From Pseudomonas extremorientalis (lineage in GTDB: Bacteria; Pseudomonadota; Gammaproteobacteria; Pseudomonadales; Pseudomonadaceae), in the NCBI RefSeq assembly GCF_001870465.1, contig NZ_MDGK01000015.1, positions 186,001 to 250,000 on the forward strand: DNA of 64,000 nt, given 5' to 3'. A program made the translations under genes and the position numbers. Shown here piece after piece: positions 34,619-43,938 of this stretch (position 1 is its first letter; each line of letters begins with the position of its first letter). The notes under the pieces are model-generated. The model did no database searches. It was not told the DNA's origin and worked only from the letters and a program-made list of their open reading frames with translations.

Positions 34619-36387
34619 TGATCACCAAGACCCGCCAGAAAGCCCGCCCCTTTGCCATTTCGCGCTGGAGCGTCCAGCGCAAGCTGGTGCTGGCGTTCTG
34701 GTTGGTCAGCGTGATTCCTACCATGATCGCGGCTGAGCTGGCCGCGACCACGCTGTCGCAGATCTTCGACAGCAACGTGCGCATCTGGCTGCAGGAGTCG
34801 ACCAAGATCGTCAAGGACGAAATCGGCGACATCCTTCACGACAACGCGCGCATGGCCAAATTGTTCCTGCGCTACACCAGCCCGCCGTCAAGCCGGCAAG
34901 CCGCCAAGCACGACCGCCTGACCGCCGACATTGCCGACGCTACCGACATCGACGTGGTGGCGCTGATTCGCGCCAGCGACCACAAGGTCGAATTCAGCAC
35001 CGCCTCCGATGACATCGTCAAACAGATCAACCTGACCAGCAACGCGGTGTTGCAGACCGTGCAGGTGGCCGGGGTGAATACCGGCCTGGTGGTGTCGACC
35101 TTTGAAACCAGCCGTGACGGTGTCGACTACCTGTTGCTGGTCGCCACCTACCTGGACAGCAGTTTCCTCACCAGCGTGGCCGATGTGCATTCCCTCGACC
35201 TGCGCCTGTACCTGGCCAACCCCGACGGTTTTTCCGAGATCTTCTCGACCCAGCGCTTCGTGGATCACCCCTCGCGCATCCCCAAGAGCGTCGAAGCGGC
35301 GATGCGCAGCACCCGCCAGCCCAGCGAGCAGTTCACCAACAACTACAGCGGGCTGTACTGGCCGATCTTCAATGATGCGGGGGATTTGCAGGGCGTGATT
35401 TTCAGCGGTCTGCTGCGCCACACCAGCCTGGTCGGGCTGGTCAACCAGAGCAACCTGTTCGTGCTGATCTTCCTGCTTAGCTCGGCCTTGTCGCTGGCGG
35501 CCGGGGTGTTGGTGTCGCGGCGCCTGACCAAACCGCTGCGCGACCTGTCCCAAGGTGTGGACGCGGTGATTTCGGGTCACTACGAACACCGTGTGCCGGT
35601 CAGCGGCGGCGATGAGCTGGCGCAGTTGAGCAGCACCTTCAACCATATGACCGAGCGCCTGGGCGAGTTGCATTACCTTGAGGCCCAGTTGCGCCGACGC
35701 GATCGCCTGCACGCCCTGGGCGAAGTCGCCATGGGCCTGGCCCACGAGATCCGCAACCCGCTGGGCATCATCAAGACAGCCACGCAACTGTTGCATCGGC
35801 GTGCCGATCTGCCGGAAACCGACAAGCGTCACCTGGAATACGTGGTCAGTGAGGTCAGCCGCATCAACGACCTGATCACCGAGTTCCTCGACTTCGCCAA
35901 GCCCAACCCGCCGCTGCGCGTGTTGCAGCCGGCGCGCGCGCTGGTGGACGAGATCCTCGGCTTTTGCGCGCCGGAACTGGCCACCCATGCGATCGATGCG
36001 CATGTCGATGACCAGGCGCCGGGAGCGACCATCTATGCTGACGCCAAGCAGCTCAAGCAGGCGTGTCTCAACCTGATTCTCAACGCCGTCGACGCGATGC
36101 CCGAAGGCGGGCGGCTGACGTTGGGCATTCGCTCGGTGGACGACAACACAGTGATCAGCATCGCCGACACCGGCCAGGGCATTCCGGCGGACATGATCGA
36201 GCGTATCTTTACCCCGTTCGTCACCACCAAGGCCTCGGGCACCGGGCTGGGCCTGGCCAAAGTCTATTCGATCATGGAAAGTCACGACGGCAGCATCGAA
36301 TGCGCCAGTGAAAAAGATGCCGGCGCCACGTTCAGCCTGTACATTCCGGCGATGGGCGAAGACGACGAGGACAGTCATGACGCATAA
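34618..36387 (+). CDS. Membrane sensor histidine kinase with HAMP domain
   Basis: A 589-residue kinase. Membrane helix 1 is at about residues 22-44, followed by a periplasmic sensor of about 235 residues (single or double Cache-like), helix 2 at about 281-303 and a HAMP linker (RRLTKPLRDLSQGVDAV). HisKA carries the His in MGLAHEIRNPLGI. HATPase_c has NLILNAVDAM, DTGQGIPAD and GTGLGLA. The ATG at 34618 overlaps the previous stop (TGATG). It pairs with the sigma-54 activator whose start overlaps its 3' end by 11 nt. The sensed ligand is unknown; it may be the product or substrate of this operon. Confidence 0.9.
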   Translation: MITKTRQKARPFAISRWSVQRKLVLAFWLVSVIPTMIAAELAATTLSQIFDSNVRIWLQESTKIVKDEIGDILHDNARMAKLFLRYTSPPSSRQAAKHDRLTADIADATDIDVVALIRASDHKVEFSTASDDIVKQINLTSNAVLQTVQVAGVNTGLVVSTFETSRDGVDYLLLVATYLDSSFLTSVADVHSLDLRLYLANPDGFSEIFSTQRFVDHPSRIPKSVEAAMRSTRQPSEQFTNNYSGLYWPIFNDAGDLQGVIFSGLLRHTSLVGLVNQSNLFVLIFLLSSALSLAAGVLVSRRLTKPLRDLSQGVDAVISGHYEHRVPVSGGDELAQLSSTFNHMTERLGELHYLEAQLRRRDRLHALGEVAMGLAHEIRNPLGIIKTATQLLHRRADLPETDKRHLEYVVSEVSRINDLITEFLDFAKPNPPLRVLQPARALVDEILGFCAPELATHAIDAHVDDQAPGATIYADAKQLKQACLNLILNAVDAMPEGGRLTLGIRSVDDNTVISIADTGQGIPADMIERIFTPFVTTKASGTGLGLAKVYSIMESHDGSIECASEKDAGATFSLYIPAMGEDDEDSHDA

Positions 36388-37774
36388 CATTCTGGTAGTC
36401 GACGACGAACCCAAGCTCTGCGACCTGCTGGCGTCGGCCCTGGGCCAGAACAACGTGCAGGTGTTCATCGCCGGCAACGGCCTGCACGCGCTCAAGGTGC
36501 TGGAGCAGGAAGACATCGACCTGGTGATCAGCGACTGGCGCATGCCAGGCATGGACGGGCCGGCGCTGCTGGCCGAGATCAAGGTGCGTTACCCCCACGT
36601 GCCGGTGATCGTGATGACTGCCTACAGCACCGTGAAAAACGCCGTGCAGTCGATGCGCAATGGCGCCTACGACTACATCGCCAAGCCGTTCGATATCGAC
36701 GAGCTGGACATCACCGTGGCCAAGGCCCTGCAGTTTCGCGACATCATGCGCGACAACGCGCGCCTGCGCGCCGAACTGGACGAGCACGCACAGTTCGACA
36801 GCCTGGTGGGCGACAGCCCGGCGTTTCGCAAAGTGCTGCAGGCGGTGGACTCGGTGCGCGACAGCAGCGCCACCATCCTGCTCACCGGCGAAAGCGGCAC
36901 CGGCAAGGAAATGGTCGCCCGCGCCATCCACAAACACGGCAGCCGTGCCGACCAGCCGTTCGTGGCGGTCAACTGTGCGGCGATCCCGGAAGGACTGCTG
37001 GAAAGCGAAATGTTCGGCCATCGCAAAGGCGCGTTTACCGGTGCCGTGGCCGACCGGGTAGGGCGCTTCCAGCAGGCCGACAAGGGCACGTTGTTTCTCG
37101 ACGAAGTGGGCGACATGCCGTTGGCGTTGCAGGCGAAGATCCTGCGTGCATTGCAGGAGCGGGTGATCGAACCGGTGGGCGACCCGCGCGAGCGCAAGGT
37201 GGACGTGCGGGTGATTGCCGCCACCAACAAGAATTTGCTGGACGCGGTGGCCAACAAAGAGTTTCGCGAAGACCTGTATTACCGCCTCAACGTGTTCCCG
37301 ATCCCGTTGCCGGCCTTGCGCGAGCGGGTGGAAGACATCGCGCCGTTGGCCCGCCACTTCGCCCACACCCTGAGTGCCACCGCCGGCAAACGCATCACTG
37401 GCTTCAGCCCGGAAGCCTTGCAGGCCATGGCGGCGTATCACTGGCCGGGCAATATCCGTGAACTGCAGAACTGCGTGGAGCGCGCGACCATCGTGGCGGC
37501 GTCACCGGTAATCGAGGATATCGACCTGCCGGGTTATCTGTTTGCATCCAAACCGAGCGAGGGCGGCGTGACGGCGATCCTCAGCGATGGGCCGGGCATT
37601 CCCCAGGACCTGGATGCGGCGCTGGCAGAGGTGGAGAAGGCCTATATTCTGGCAGCGTTGCAGGAGAGCAATGGCGTGCAGGCCGCAGCGGCGGCGAAGA
37701 TCGGGATTTCCGAGCGCAGTTTCTGGTATCGCCTGAAGAAGCTGGGCATTCAGGTCGACAAGATCGTCCGCTGA
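36377..37774 (+). CDS. Sigma-54-dependent response regulator (REC-AAA+-HTH)
   Basis: A 465-residue NtrC-type activator. Receiver: phospho-Asp in VISDWRMPGMDG. AAA+ domain: Walker A GESGTGKE, sigma-54 contact loop GAFTGA, Walker B GTLFLDEVGD, arginine-finger region ATNKN...REDLYYRLNVFPIPLPALRER. Fis-type HTH: EKAYILAALQESNGVQAAAAAKIGISERSFWYRLKKLGI. All key elements are intact. It is the last gene of the operon and probably binds the repeats at 30344-30372 to activate its own operon. The ATG at 36377 lies within the end of the kinase gene. Confidence 0.92.
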   Translation: MTHNILVVDDEPKLCDLLASALGQNNVQVFIAGNGLHALKVLEQEDIDLVISDWRMPGMDGPALLAEIKVRYPHVPVIVMTAYSTVKNAVQSMRNGAYDYIAKPFDIDELDITVAKALQFRDIMRDNARLRAELDEHAQFDSLVGDSPAFRKVLQAVDSVRDSSATILLTGESGTGKEMVARAIHKHGSRADQPFVAVNCAAIPEGLLESEMFGHRKGAFTGAVADRVGRFQQADKGTLFLDEVGDMPLALQAKILRALQERVIEPVGDPRERKVDVRVIAATNKNLLDAVANKEFREDLYYRLNVFPIPLPALRERVEDIAPLARHFAHTLSATAGKRITGFSPEALQAMAAYHWPGNIRELQNCVERATIVAASPVIEDIDLPGYLFASKPSEGGVTAILSDGPGIPQDLDAALAEVEKAYILAALQESNGVQAAAAAKIGISERSFWYRLKKLGIQVDKIVR

Positions 37775-37791
37775 CTCAACCGGGATAAAAA

Positions 37792-37880
37792 TGTGGGAGG
37801 GGGCTTGCCCCCGATTGCAGTGGGTCAGACAGCTTTTCTGTCTCTGATACACCGCCATCGGGGGCAAGCCCCCTCCCACA
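37792..37880. repeat. REPIN: two inverted REP units
   Basis: A forward unit (TGTGGGAGGGGGCTTGCCCC, from 37792) and its reverse copy (ending at 37880) flank about 40 bp. The pair lies between two convergent genes (stops at 37774 and 37898) and could fold into one long hairpin acting as a two-way transcript end. Confidence 0.93.
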
Positions 37881-37897
37881 GTTTTGACCGTGCTGGG

Positions 37898-38236
37898 TCA
37901 GGTGTGGACGCGTACCCAGATGCTCACCAGCACCGTCGCGGCCATCAACCACGCCACGGCGGCCACGGCCAGTGATGCCTCCAACCGCATCCGATCGACC
38001 ATCACATACAAGGTCGCCAGGTACACAAAATACGGAATGATCGACCACATCCCGAACAGGATCGTGGTCTTCAAGTCGTCTACCGAGCGCCCTTTGCCGA
38101 CGATGTAGTGGGCGATCAACGCAAAGGTCGGAAACAGCGGCACCAGCCCTGCGATGTAATAGTTTTTGGTCTTGGCCAGCGCCGCCAGAATCAGCACCAC
38201 TGCCGCGCCGAGGGCGGCCTTCAATAGCAAGTCCAT
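37898..38236 (-). CDS. glpM: GlpM family inner membrane protein
   Basis: A 112-residue protein with three to four membrane helices, matching GlpM of P. aeruginosa in length and in the YYIAGLVPLFPTFALIAHYIVG core. GlpM was first linked to alginate production and lies beside glpD in P. aeruginosa. Its molecular role is unclear. Here it is not beside glpD: its ATG shares one base with the TGA of aauR, making it the last gene of the aauS-aauR transcript. A REPIN follows its stop. Confidence 0.85.
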   Translation of the reverse strand: MDLLLKAALGAAVVLILAALAKTKNYYIAGLVPLFPTFALIAHYIVGKGRSVDDLKTTILFGMWSIIPYFVYLATLYVMVDRMRLEASLAVAAVAWLMAATVLVSIWVRVHT

Positions 38237-39585
38237 CAGTGACTCAACCCGTACTTCTTGACCTTGTCGAACAGCGTGGTCTTGGCCATCCCCAGTTCCT
38301 GGCTGGCCTGGGTCAGGTTGCCGCCGCTGCGTTGCAGCGCATCGTTGAGCAGGTTGCGTTCGAAGGCCTCCACTGCCTCGGTAAAGGCCAGCCCCTGGCC
38401 GCCGCTGCTGGCGCCGCTTTTCTTGAAGGCGGGCAGGCCGAGGGCGAAGCGTTCGGCGACGTTGCGCAATTCGCGCACGTTGCCCGGCCAGTCGTGGCTC
38501 ATCAGGCTCGACAGGGTCTGGTTGTCCAGCTCCGGCGCAGTGCGGTCGAAACGCAGGGATGACTGCTGCAGGAAGTGTTCGAACAGTTGCAGGATGTCTT
38601 CGCGACGCTCGCGCAGGGGCGGCAGTTCCAGGGTCACCACGTTAAGGCGGTAGTACAGGTCGCTGCGGAACTGGTTGGCGCGGCTCAGTTCGTCGAGGTC
38701 GGACTTGGTGGCGGCGATCACCCGGCAATCCACTGCGACACTCTGGTTCGACCCCAGGCGTTCCAGAGTGCGTTCCTGCAATACCCGCAGCAACTTGATC
38801 TGCAGGTTGATCGGCATGCTTTCCACTTCATCGAGGAACAGCGTGCCTTCGTGGGCGTGTTCGATCTTGCCGATGCGGCGCTTGCCGGCACCGGTGAAGG
38901 CGTTGGCTTCGTGGCCGAAAATCTCGCTTTCGAAGAGGTTCTCCGGCAGGCCGCCGCAATTCAGGGCGACGAACTGGTGGGCGTGACGCCGGCTGAAATC
39001 ATGCAGGCAGCGCGCGACCAGTTCCTTGCCGGTGCCGGTCTCGCCTTCGATCAGCACGTTGGCCGAGGTGTCGGCGACGTTGGCGATCAGTTCGCGCAGG
39101 TTCTGCATCGCCGGCGAACGGCCGATGATGCGGCCTTCCAACGAATCGCGCTCGGCCAATTGGCGGCGCAGCGACCAGACTTCCCGCGCCAGCCCGCGCT
39201 GCTCCAGGGCGCGCCGGGCGACGTCGACCAGGCGTTCGGGGGAGAAGGGTTTCTCCATGAAGTCATAGGCGCCGTTGCGCATCGCGCCGACCGCCATGGA
39301 AATATCGCCGTGCCCGGTAATCAGCACCACCGGCAGGCTTTTATCCAGGGCCTTGAGGCGGGTGAGCAGCTCCAGGCCGTCGATGCCCGGCAAACGGATA
39401 TCGCTGATCACGATGCCGGCGAAGTTTTCGCCGATGCGCTTCAAGGCTTCTTCGGCACTGCCCACGCCGACGCTGGGAATATCTTCCAGGGCCAGGGCTT
39501 GCTGGCAGCCGAGCAACACGTGGGGGTCGTCTTCGACGATCAGCACGGTGAGGTCTTCTTTAACGGCGGTAGCGTTTGTATTCAT
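38236..39585 (-). CDS. aauR: Acidic amino acid response regulator AauR (sigma-54 type)
   Basis: A 449-residue NtrC/DctD-type activator. The phospho-Asp is in VISDIRLPGIDG, Walker A is GETGTGKE and Walker B is GTLFLDEVES. The HTH is NLLNDALQRSGGNLTQASQELGMAKTTLFDKVKKYGL. The sigma-54 contact loop reads NAFTGA, not GAFTGA, a first-residue change. The name rests on position next to aauS and aatPMQJ and on the AauR-type palindromes found before aatJ. It should activate the Glu/Asp transporter when these amino acids are present. It overlaps aauS by 4 nt and glpM by 1 nt. Confidence 0.88.
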   Translation of the reverse strand: MNTNATAVKEDLTVLIVEDDPHVLLGCQQALALEDIPSVGVGSAEEALKRIGENFAGIVISDIRLPGIDGLELLTRLKALDKSLPVVLITGHGDISMAVGAMRNGAYDFMEKPFSPERLVDVARRALEQRGLAREVWSLRRQLAERDSLEGRIIGRSPAMQNLRELIANVADTSANVLIEGETGTGKELVARCLHDFSRRHAHQFVALNCGGLPENLFESEIFGHEANAFTGAGKRRIGKIEHAHEGTLFLDEVESMPINLQIKLLRVLQERTLERLGSNQSVAVDCRVIAATKSDLDELSRANQFRSDLYYRLNVVTLELPPLRERREDILQLFEHFLQQSSLRFDRTAPELDNQTLSSLMSHDWPGNVRELRNVAERFALGLPAFKKSGASSGGQGLAFTEAVEAFERNLLNDALQRSGGNLTQASQELGMAKTTLFDKVKKYGLSH

Positions 39586-41483
39586 GTCGACTCAGCTTGT
39601 TGAGTGCCCGCCAGCGGCAGGCACAAGACAAAGGCCGTTCCACCACTGGCCGGGTGTTCCACGGCGAGGTTGCCGCCGGTGGCCGCCGCGAGGCTGGCGG
39701 ACAGCGTCAGGCCCAGGCCCAGGCCTTGCTCGCCGGGCTTGGTGGTGAAGAACGGTTCGAACAAATGCTTGCGCGCCTCGGGATCGATGCCGTGGCCATT
39801 GTCGCGCACTTGCAGGCGGTATTTGCCCTCGCTGCTGCTGCCCTCCAGCCACAATTGCGGCGCCGGTTGGGCTTGCATGGCGTCGAGGGCATTGCCGATC
39901 AGGTTGACCAGGATCTGTTCCAGGCGCGTCTGGTCGATTTGCAATTGGGCGTGGGAAAAGTCGCGGTGCAGGGTCAGTGGCAGGCTGTCCAGGCGTGCGC
40001 CGAGCACCTGGAACGCGGCGTCTACCGCTTTGGCCAGGCTGGCTTCGCCCTGGTCGTCTCCGCGCCGGGCGAAGGAGCGCAGGCTGGCGGTGATACGGCC
40101 CATGCGGTCGATCAGTTCATTGATGGTCTTGAGGTTGGCGCTGGCGGTATCCAGGGCGCCGCGCTCCAGGAAACGCACGGTGTTGCCGGACAGGGTACGC
40201 AGCGCGGCCAGTGGCTGATTCAATTCGTGGGCGATGCTGGTGGACATCTGGCCGATGGCCGCCAGTTTGCCGGCCTGCACCAGTTCATCCTGGGCACGGC
40301 GCAGGGTTTCTTCGGCCTGGCGCCGTTCGCGGATCTGGCCCTTGAGCCGTTCGTTGCTGGCGCGCAGGTCGGCGGTGCGCTCGGCAATCCGTCGTTCCAA
40401 CTGGCTGTTGGCTTCCTGCAAGGCTTCCCGTGCGGCGAGGCGGGTGGCGATGACTTTGCGTCGCTCGTTCCAGGCAATCAGCAAAAACGCCACCAGGCCA
40501 AACGCAACGGCCACCAGGATGCCCTGGTTGATTGCGGCGCGGCGCAGGTCGTTGAGCGGGGTGAGCAGGGTGAAATTCCACGGCGTGTCGTTGAGCGGAC
40601 GGGTCTGCGCCAGGTAGCTGACTTCGTGGGCGTCGTTGACCACTTCGCTGTTGGCCGGGAAGGTCAGCTTCTCGGTGCCTTCGTTGAGGCGCTCGCGGGC
40701 CAGGGGCTCCAGCTCGTTCAGCGTCGCCCAGTAATATTGCAGGCTGTGGGCCAGGCGGTCCTTGGTGTCATCGCTCAGCGGGCGCACGGCCTTGAGGCGC
40801 CGGGCCGGGTCACTGGAGAGGATGATGATGCCGTTTTCGTCGCTCACGAACGCTTCGAGGCGTGCGCGTTGCCAGCGCTCTTCGAGGGCTTCGAGGCGTA
40901 CCTTGACCACCGCGACGCCGATGATCTTGCCATGCTCTTCCAGGCCGTGGGCCAGGTAGTAGCCGGGTTCGCCGTTGGTGCTGCCGATGCCGTAGAAGCG
41001 ACCTGGCTGGCCCCGCACGGCGTTCTGGAAATAGGCGCGGAAGGACAGGTCTTCACCCTGGTAACTGTCGGCATCGCGCCAGTTACTGGTGGCCAGCACG
41101 CGGCCGGTGGTGTCCATCACGTAGATGGCCCGACTGCGACTGCGTCGGTTCAGGCCTTCAAGGTAATCGTTGACGGTCTTGCGGGTTTCCTGGTTCGGGT
41201 CGGCCAGCAGCGTGGAGACGCTGGACTCCAGTTCCAGCAGGCTGGGCAGGTAGGTGTATTTGCTCAGCTCGCTTTCGACGGTGCGGGCATGCAACTCCAA
41301 CTGGCGTTCGCCGGTGTCGCTGAGGGTGCGGATGCCGTAGTACTCACTGACCCAGAAGCCGATGAAACCCAGGCCGATCATCAGGGCGATGATCAGGGGC
41401 GGCAGGAACAGTTGGCGGATCAGACGTGGTTTCACGGCAAGTGATGGCGGTGCGGCGCGAAATTGGTTGGGGTCGCATTTCAT
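39582..41483 (-). CDS. aauS: Acidic amino acid sensor kinase AauS
   Basis: A 633-residue DctB-like kinase. Membrane helix 1 is at about residues 27-48, a large double Cache periplasmic domain follows to about 320 (with SNWRDADSYQGEDLSFRAYF and GYYLAHGL), then helix 2 at about 325-345, a coiled coil, HisKA (MSTSIAHELNQPLAALRTL) and HATPase_c (NLIGNALDAM, DNGHGIDPE, GLGLGL). It should sense glutamate or aspartate in the periplasm. The ATG at 41483 is preferred to the GTG one codon earlier. A REP palindrome separates it from aatP. Confidence 0.88.
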   Translation of the reverse strand: MKCDPNQFRAAPPSLAVKPRLIRQLFLPPLIIALMIGLGFIGFWVSEYYGIRTLSDTGERQLELHARTVESELSKYTYLPSLLELESSVSTLLADPNQETRKTVNDYLEGLNRRSRSRAIYVMDTTGRVLATSNWRDADSYQGEDLSFRAYFQNAVRGQPGRFYGIGSTNGEPGYYLAHGLEEHGKIIGVAVVKVRLEALEERWQRARLEAFVSDENGIIILSSDPARRLKAVRPLSDDTKDRLAHSLQYYWATLNELEPLARERLNEGTEKLTFPANSEVVNDAHEVSYLAQTRPLNDTPWNFTLLTPLNDLRRAAINQGILVAVAFGLVAFLLIAWNERRKVIATRLAAREALQEANSQLERRIAERTADLRASNERLKGQIRERRQAEETLRRAQDELVQAGKLAAIGQMSTSIAHELNQPLAALRTLSGNTVRFLERGALDTASANLKTINELIDRMGRITASLRSFARRGDDQGEASLAKAVDAAFQVLGARLDSLPLTLHRDFSHAQLQIDQTRLEQILVNLIGNALDAMQAQPAPQLWLEGSSSEGKYRLQVRDNGHGIDPEARKHLFEPFFTTKPGEQGLGLGLTLSASLAAATGGNLAVEHPASGGTAFVLCLPLAGTQQAEST

Positions 41484-41527
41484 CACAGATGCCTTGGGTC
41501 AACCAGTTGTGCTGATGGTGCTTATTC

Positions 41528-41558
41528 TGTGGCGAGCGGGGCAAGCCCGCTCGCCACA
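41528..41558. repeat. REP palindrome (GTGGCGAGC class)
   Basis: Arms TGTGGCGAGCGGG and CCCGCTCGCCACA around GCAAG, between the aatP stop and the aauS start. It is the second copy of the class that invaded the hydrolase gene at 33429. Confidence 0.9.
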
Positions 41559-41596
41559 ACAAGCCCGTCTTCACAGACAGAGCAGCGAGTTGCTTC

Positions 41597-42331
41597 TTAG
41601 TGCTGCAGGATTTTCTCGAGGAAGTGCTGCGCGCGTTCGGAGCGGGCGCTGATGTCGCCGAAGAACTCTTCTTTCGGGCAGTCTTCGATGATCTTGCCGG
41701 CGTCCATGAAGATCACGCGGTCGGCCACTTTGCGGGCGAAGCCCATTTCGTGGGTCACGCACATCATGGTCATGCCTTCCTGGGCCAGTTGCACCATCAC
41801 GTCGAGCACTTCGTTGACCATTTCCGGGTCCAGCGCCGAGGTCGGTTCGTCGAACAGCATGACGATCGGGTCCATGGCCAGGGCGCGGGCAATCGCCACA
41901 CGTTGTTGCTGGCCGCCGGAGAGCTGGCCCGGGTGCTTGTGCGCATGTGCCGACAGGCCGACGCGCTCGAGCAGTTGCAGGCCTTTCTTGGTGGCTTCTT
42001 CCTTGCTGCGGCCCAGCACCTTGATCTGCGCGATGGTCAGGTTTTCGGTGATGGTCAGGTGCGGGAACAGTTCGAAGTGCTGGAATACCATGCCGACGCG
42101 CGAGCGCAGTTGCGGCAGGTTGGTCTTCGGGTCGGCGATGGAAGTGCCGTCGACCACGATGTCACCCTTCTGGAACGGTTCCAGCGCGTTGACGCACTTG
42201 ATCAGGGTGGATTTACCCGAGCCGGACGGCCCGCACACCACGATCACTTCGCCTTTTTTAACCTCGGTGCTGCAATCGGTCAGCACCTGGAAGTCGCCAT
42301 ACCACTTGTTGATGTTCTTGATAGAGATCAT
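41597..42331 (-). CDS. aatP: Glutamate/aspartate ABC transporter ATP-binding protein
   Basis: A 244-residue ATPase of the polar amino acid class. Walker [11 protein letters not shown] loop, signature LSGGQQQR, Walker [13 protein letters not shown] and switch His in VTHEMGF are all present. It powers the AatQM permease. It overlaps aatM by 4 nt. Last gene of the aat operon. Confidence 0.93.
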   Translation of the reverse strand: MISIKNINKWYGDFQVLTDCSTEVKKGEVIVVCGPSGSGKSTLIKCVNALEPFQKGDIVVDGTSIADPKTNLPQLRSRVGMVFQHFELFPHLTITENLTIAQIKVLGRSKEEATKKGLQLLERVGLSAHAHKHPGQLSGGQQQRVAIARALAMDPIVMLFDEPTSALDPEMVNEVLDVMVQLAQEGMTMMCVTHEMGFARKVADRVIFMDAGKIIEDCPKEEFFGDISARSERAQHFLEKILQH

Positions 42332-42999
42332 ACGGCAAACCTTTTTTGCAGACGCTTGACCAGCAGCGAGGCGGAAAAGCTGATGATGAAGTAGACGACA
42401 CCGGCGAAAACCAGGAACTCATTGGAGCGGCCGATGATGTCGCCGTTGGAACGGGCGGAGTTGAGGAAATCCACCAGGCCCACGGTGTAGACCAGCGAGG
42501 TGTCCTGGAACAGGATGATCGACTGTTGCAGCAGCAACGGGGTCATCTTGCGGAACGCCTGGGGCAGGATGATCAGGCGCATCGTCTGGCCGTAGGTCAT
42601 GCCCATGGCCTGTGCAGCCGCCATCTGGCCCTTGGGGATCGACTGCACGCCGGCCCGCACGATTTCACAGAAGTACGCGGCTTCGAACATCATGAACGCC
42701 ACGACGCAGGAGGTGAATGCGCCGATCGGGGTGTCTTCGCCGGTGATCCAGCGCAATACGAACGGCACCGCCAGGTAGAACCAGGTGATCACCAGCAGCA
42801 GCGGGATCGAGCGGAAGTAGTTCACATAAGCGCCGGCAACGCGCGACAGCAGTTTGCTGGACGACAGGCGCATCAGCGCCAGGACCGTACCCAGCGCGAT
42901 ACCGCCGACCACGCCCATGACCATCAACTGCAGGGTCATGACCATGCCGTTCCACAGGCCCGGGATGGCGGGGATGATGCCGCTGAAATCGAAGTCCAT
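42328..42999 (-). CDS. aatM: Glutamate/aspartate ABC transporter permease AatM
   Basis: A 223-residue inner membrane permease with five or so helices and the EAA loop [23 protein letters not shown] that contacts the ATPase. Homologue of GltK. The start shares a base with the aatQ stop (TAATG), so the two permease subunits are translationally coupled. Confidence 0.92.
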   Translation of the reverse strand: MDFDFSGIIPAIPGLWNGMVMTLQLMVMGVVGGIALGTVLALMRLSSSKLLSRVAGAYVNYFRSIPLLLVITWFYLAVPFVLRWITGEDTPIGAFTSCVVAFMMFEAAYFCEIVRAGVQSIPKGQMAAAQAMGMTYGQTMRLIILPQAFRKMTPLLLQQSIILFQDTSLVYTVGLVDFLNSARSNGDIIGRSNEFLVFAGVVYFIISFSASLLVKRLQKRFAV

Positions 43000-43745
43000 T
43001 ATTTACCCCCCACGGAGATCAGGCCGGGCACTGCGACTTTCTTCTCGACCACGCGCATCAGCAACATCAGGCTCATGTTCAGGGTGAAGTAGATCAGCGT
43101 GGCCAGGGTGAAGGCTTCAAACAGGTTGGCCGAGAACTCGGCGGTCTGCTTGGTTTGCGCCAGCAGTTCCATCAGGCCGATCAGGGACGCCACGGAGGAG
43201 TTCTTGAAGACGTTGAGGAATTCCGAGGTAAGCGGCGGAATGATGATCCGGTAGGCCTGGGGCAGCAGCACGTTCCAGTAGATCTGCGGCAGCTTGAAGC
43301 CCATGGCGCGTGCAGCGGATTCCTGGCCGCGTGGCAGCGCCTGGATGCCGGTACGCACTTGCTCGCACACTCGGGCGGCGGTGAACAGGCCCAGGCACAC
43401 GACAACGCTCAGGTAGGCGGAGGTGGTCGGGTTGAGGTCCTGTTTGTACCAGTCCTGCAGGTTCTGCGGCAGCATGTCGGGTACCAGGAAGTACCAGATG
43501 AACAGCTGAACCAGCAGCGGCACGTTACGAAACAGTTCCACGTAGCAGGTCGCGATGCCCGCTACGATGCGGTTTGGCACGGTGCGCATGACGCCCAGAA
43601 TGGACCCCAGCAGCAAGGCGATAATCCATGCCACGACAGCGATGGCGATGGTCCAGCCCAAGCCGGCGATGTACCAGTCGAGATAAGTCTCGCTGCCCAC
43701 GCCAGTGGACTTGAAGAACACGCCCCAGTCCCAGTTGTAATTCAT
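42999..43745 (-). CDS. aatQ: Glutamate/aspartate ABC transporter permease AatQ
   Basis: A 248-residue permease, homologue of GltJ, with the coupling loop EQVRTGIQALPRGQESAARAMGF. The ATG at 43745 is set by GGGGAGACCCTA just upstream; the longer frame to 43778 is not supported. It follows aatJ after 193 bp that contain a hairpin, which may lower its expression relative to the binding protein. Confidence 0.92.
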   Translation of the reverse strand: MNYNWDWGVFFKSTGVGSETYLDWYIAGLGWTIAIAVVAWIIALLLGSILGVMRTVPNRIVAGIATCYVELFRNVPLLVQLFIWYFLVPDMLPQNLQDWYKQDLNPTTSAYLSVVVCLGLFTAARVCEQVRTGIQALPRGQESAARAMGFKLPQIYWNVLLPQAYRIIIPPLTSEFLNVFKNSSVASLIGLMELLAQTKQTAEFSANLFEAFTLATLIYFTLNMSLMLLMRVVEKKVAVPGLISVGGK

Positions 43746-43894
43746 TAGGGTCTCCCCTCGAGATCGATCGATGTACAAGCACCCGCTTGGGGAAGATCCT
43801 TTCCCGCCTGGCGATGAACGCCAGGCACACGCGATCGGCTCGAAAACCGCCAGGTCGAGTGTTCCACAATAAAGCCAGCAGGTAGTAACAGACG

Positions 43895-43919
43895 CCTGAG
43901 GGAGGTTGGCTCCCTCAGG
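43895..43919 (-). other. Hairpin between aatJ and aatQ
   Basis: A perfect 9-bp inverted repeat (CCTGAGGGA / TCCCTCAGG, 7-nt loop) starts 19 bp after the aatJ stop. There is no T-run after it, so it looks like an mRNA-end stabiliser or partial terminator that keeps binding-protein mRNA in excess over permease mRNA. Confidence 0.65.
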
Positions 43920-43938
43920 AGATAAGCTTAGTCAGGTA

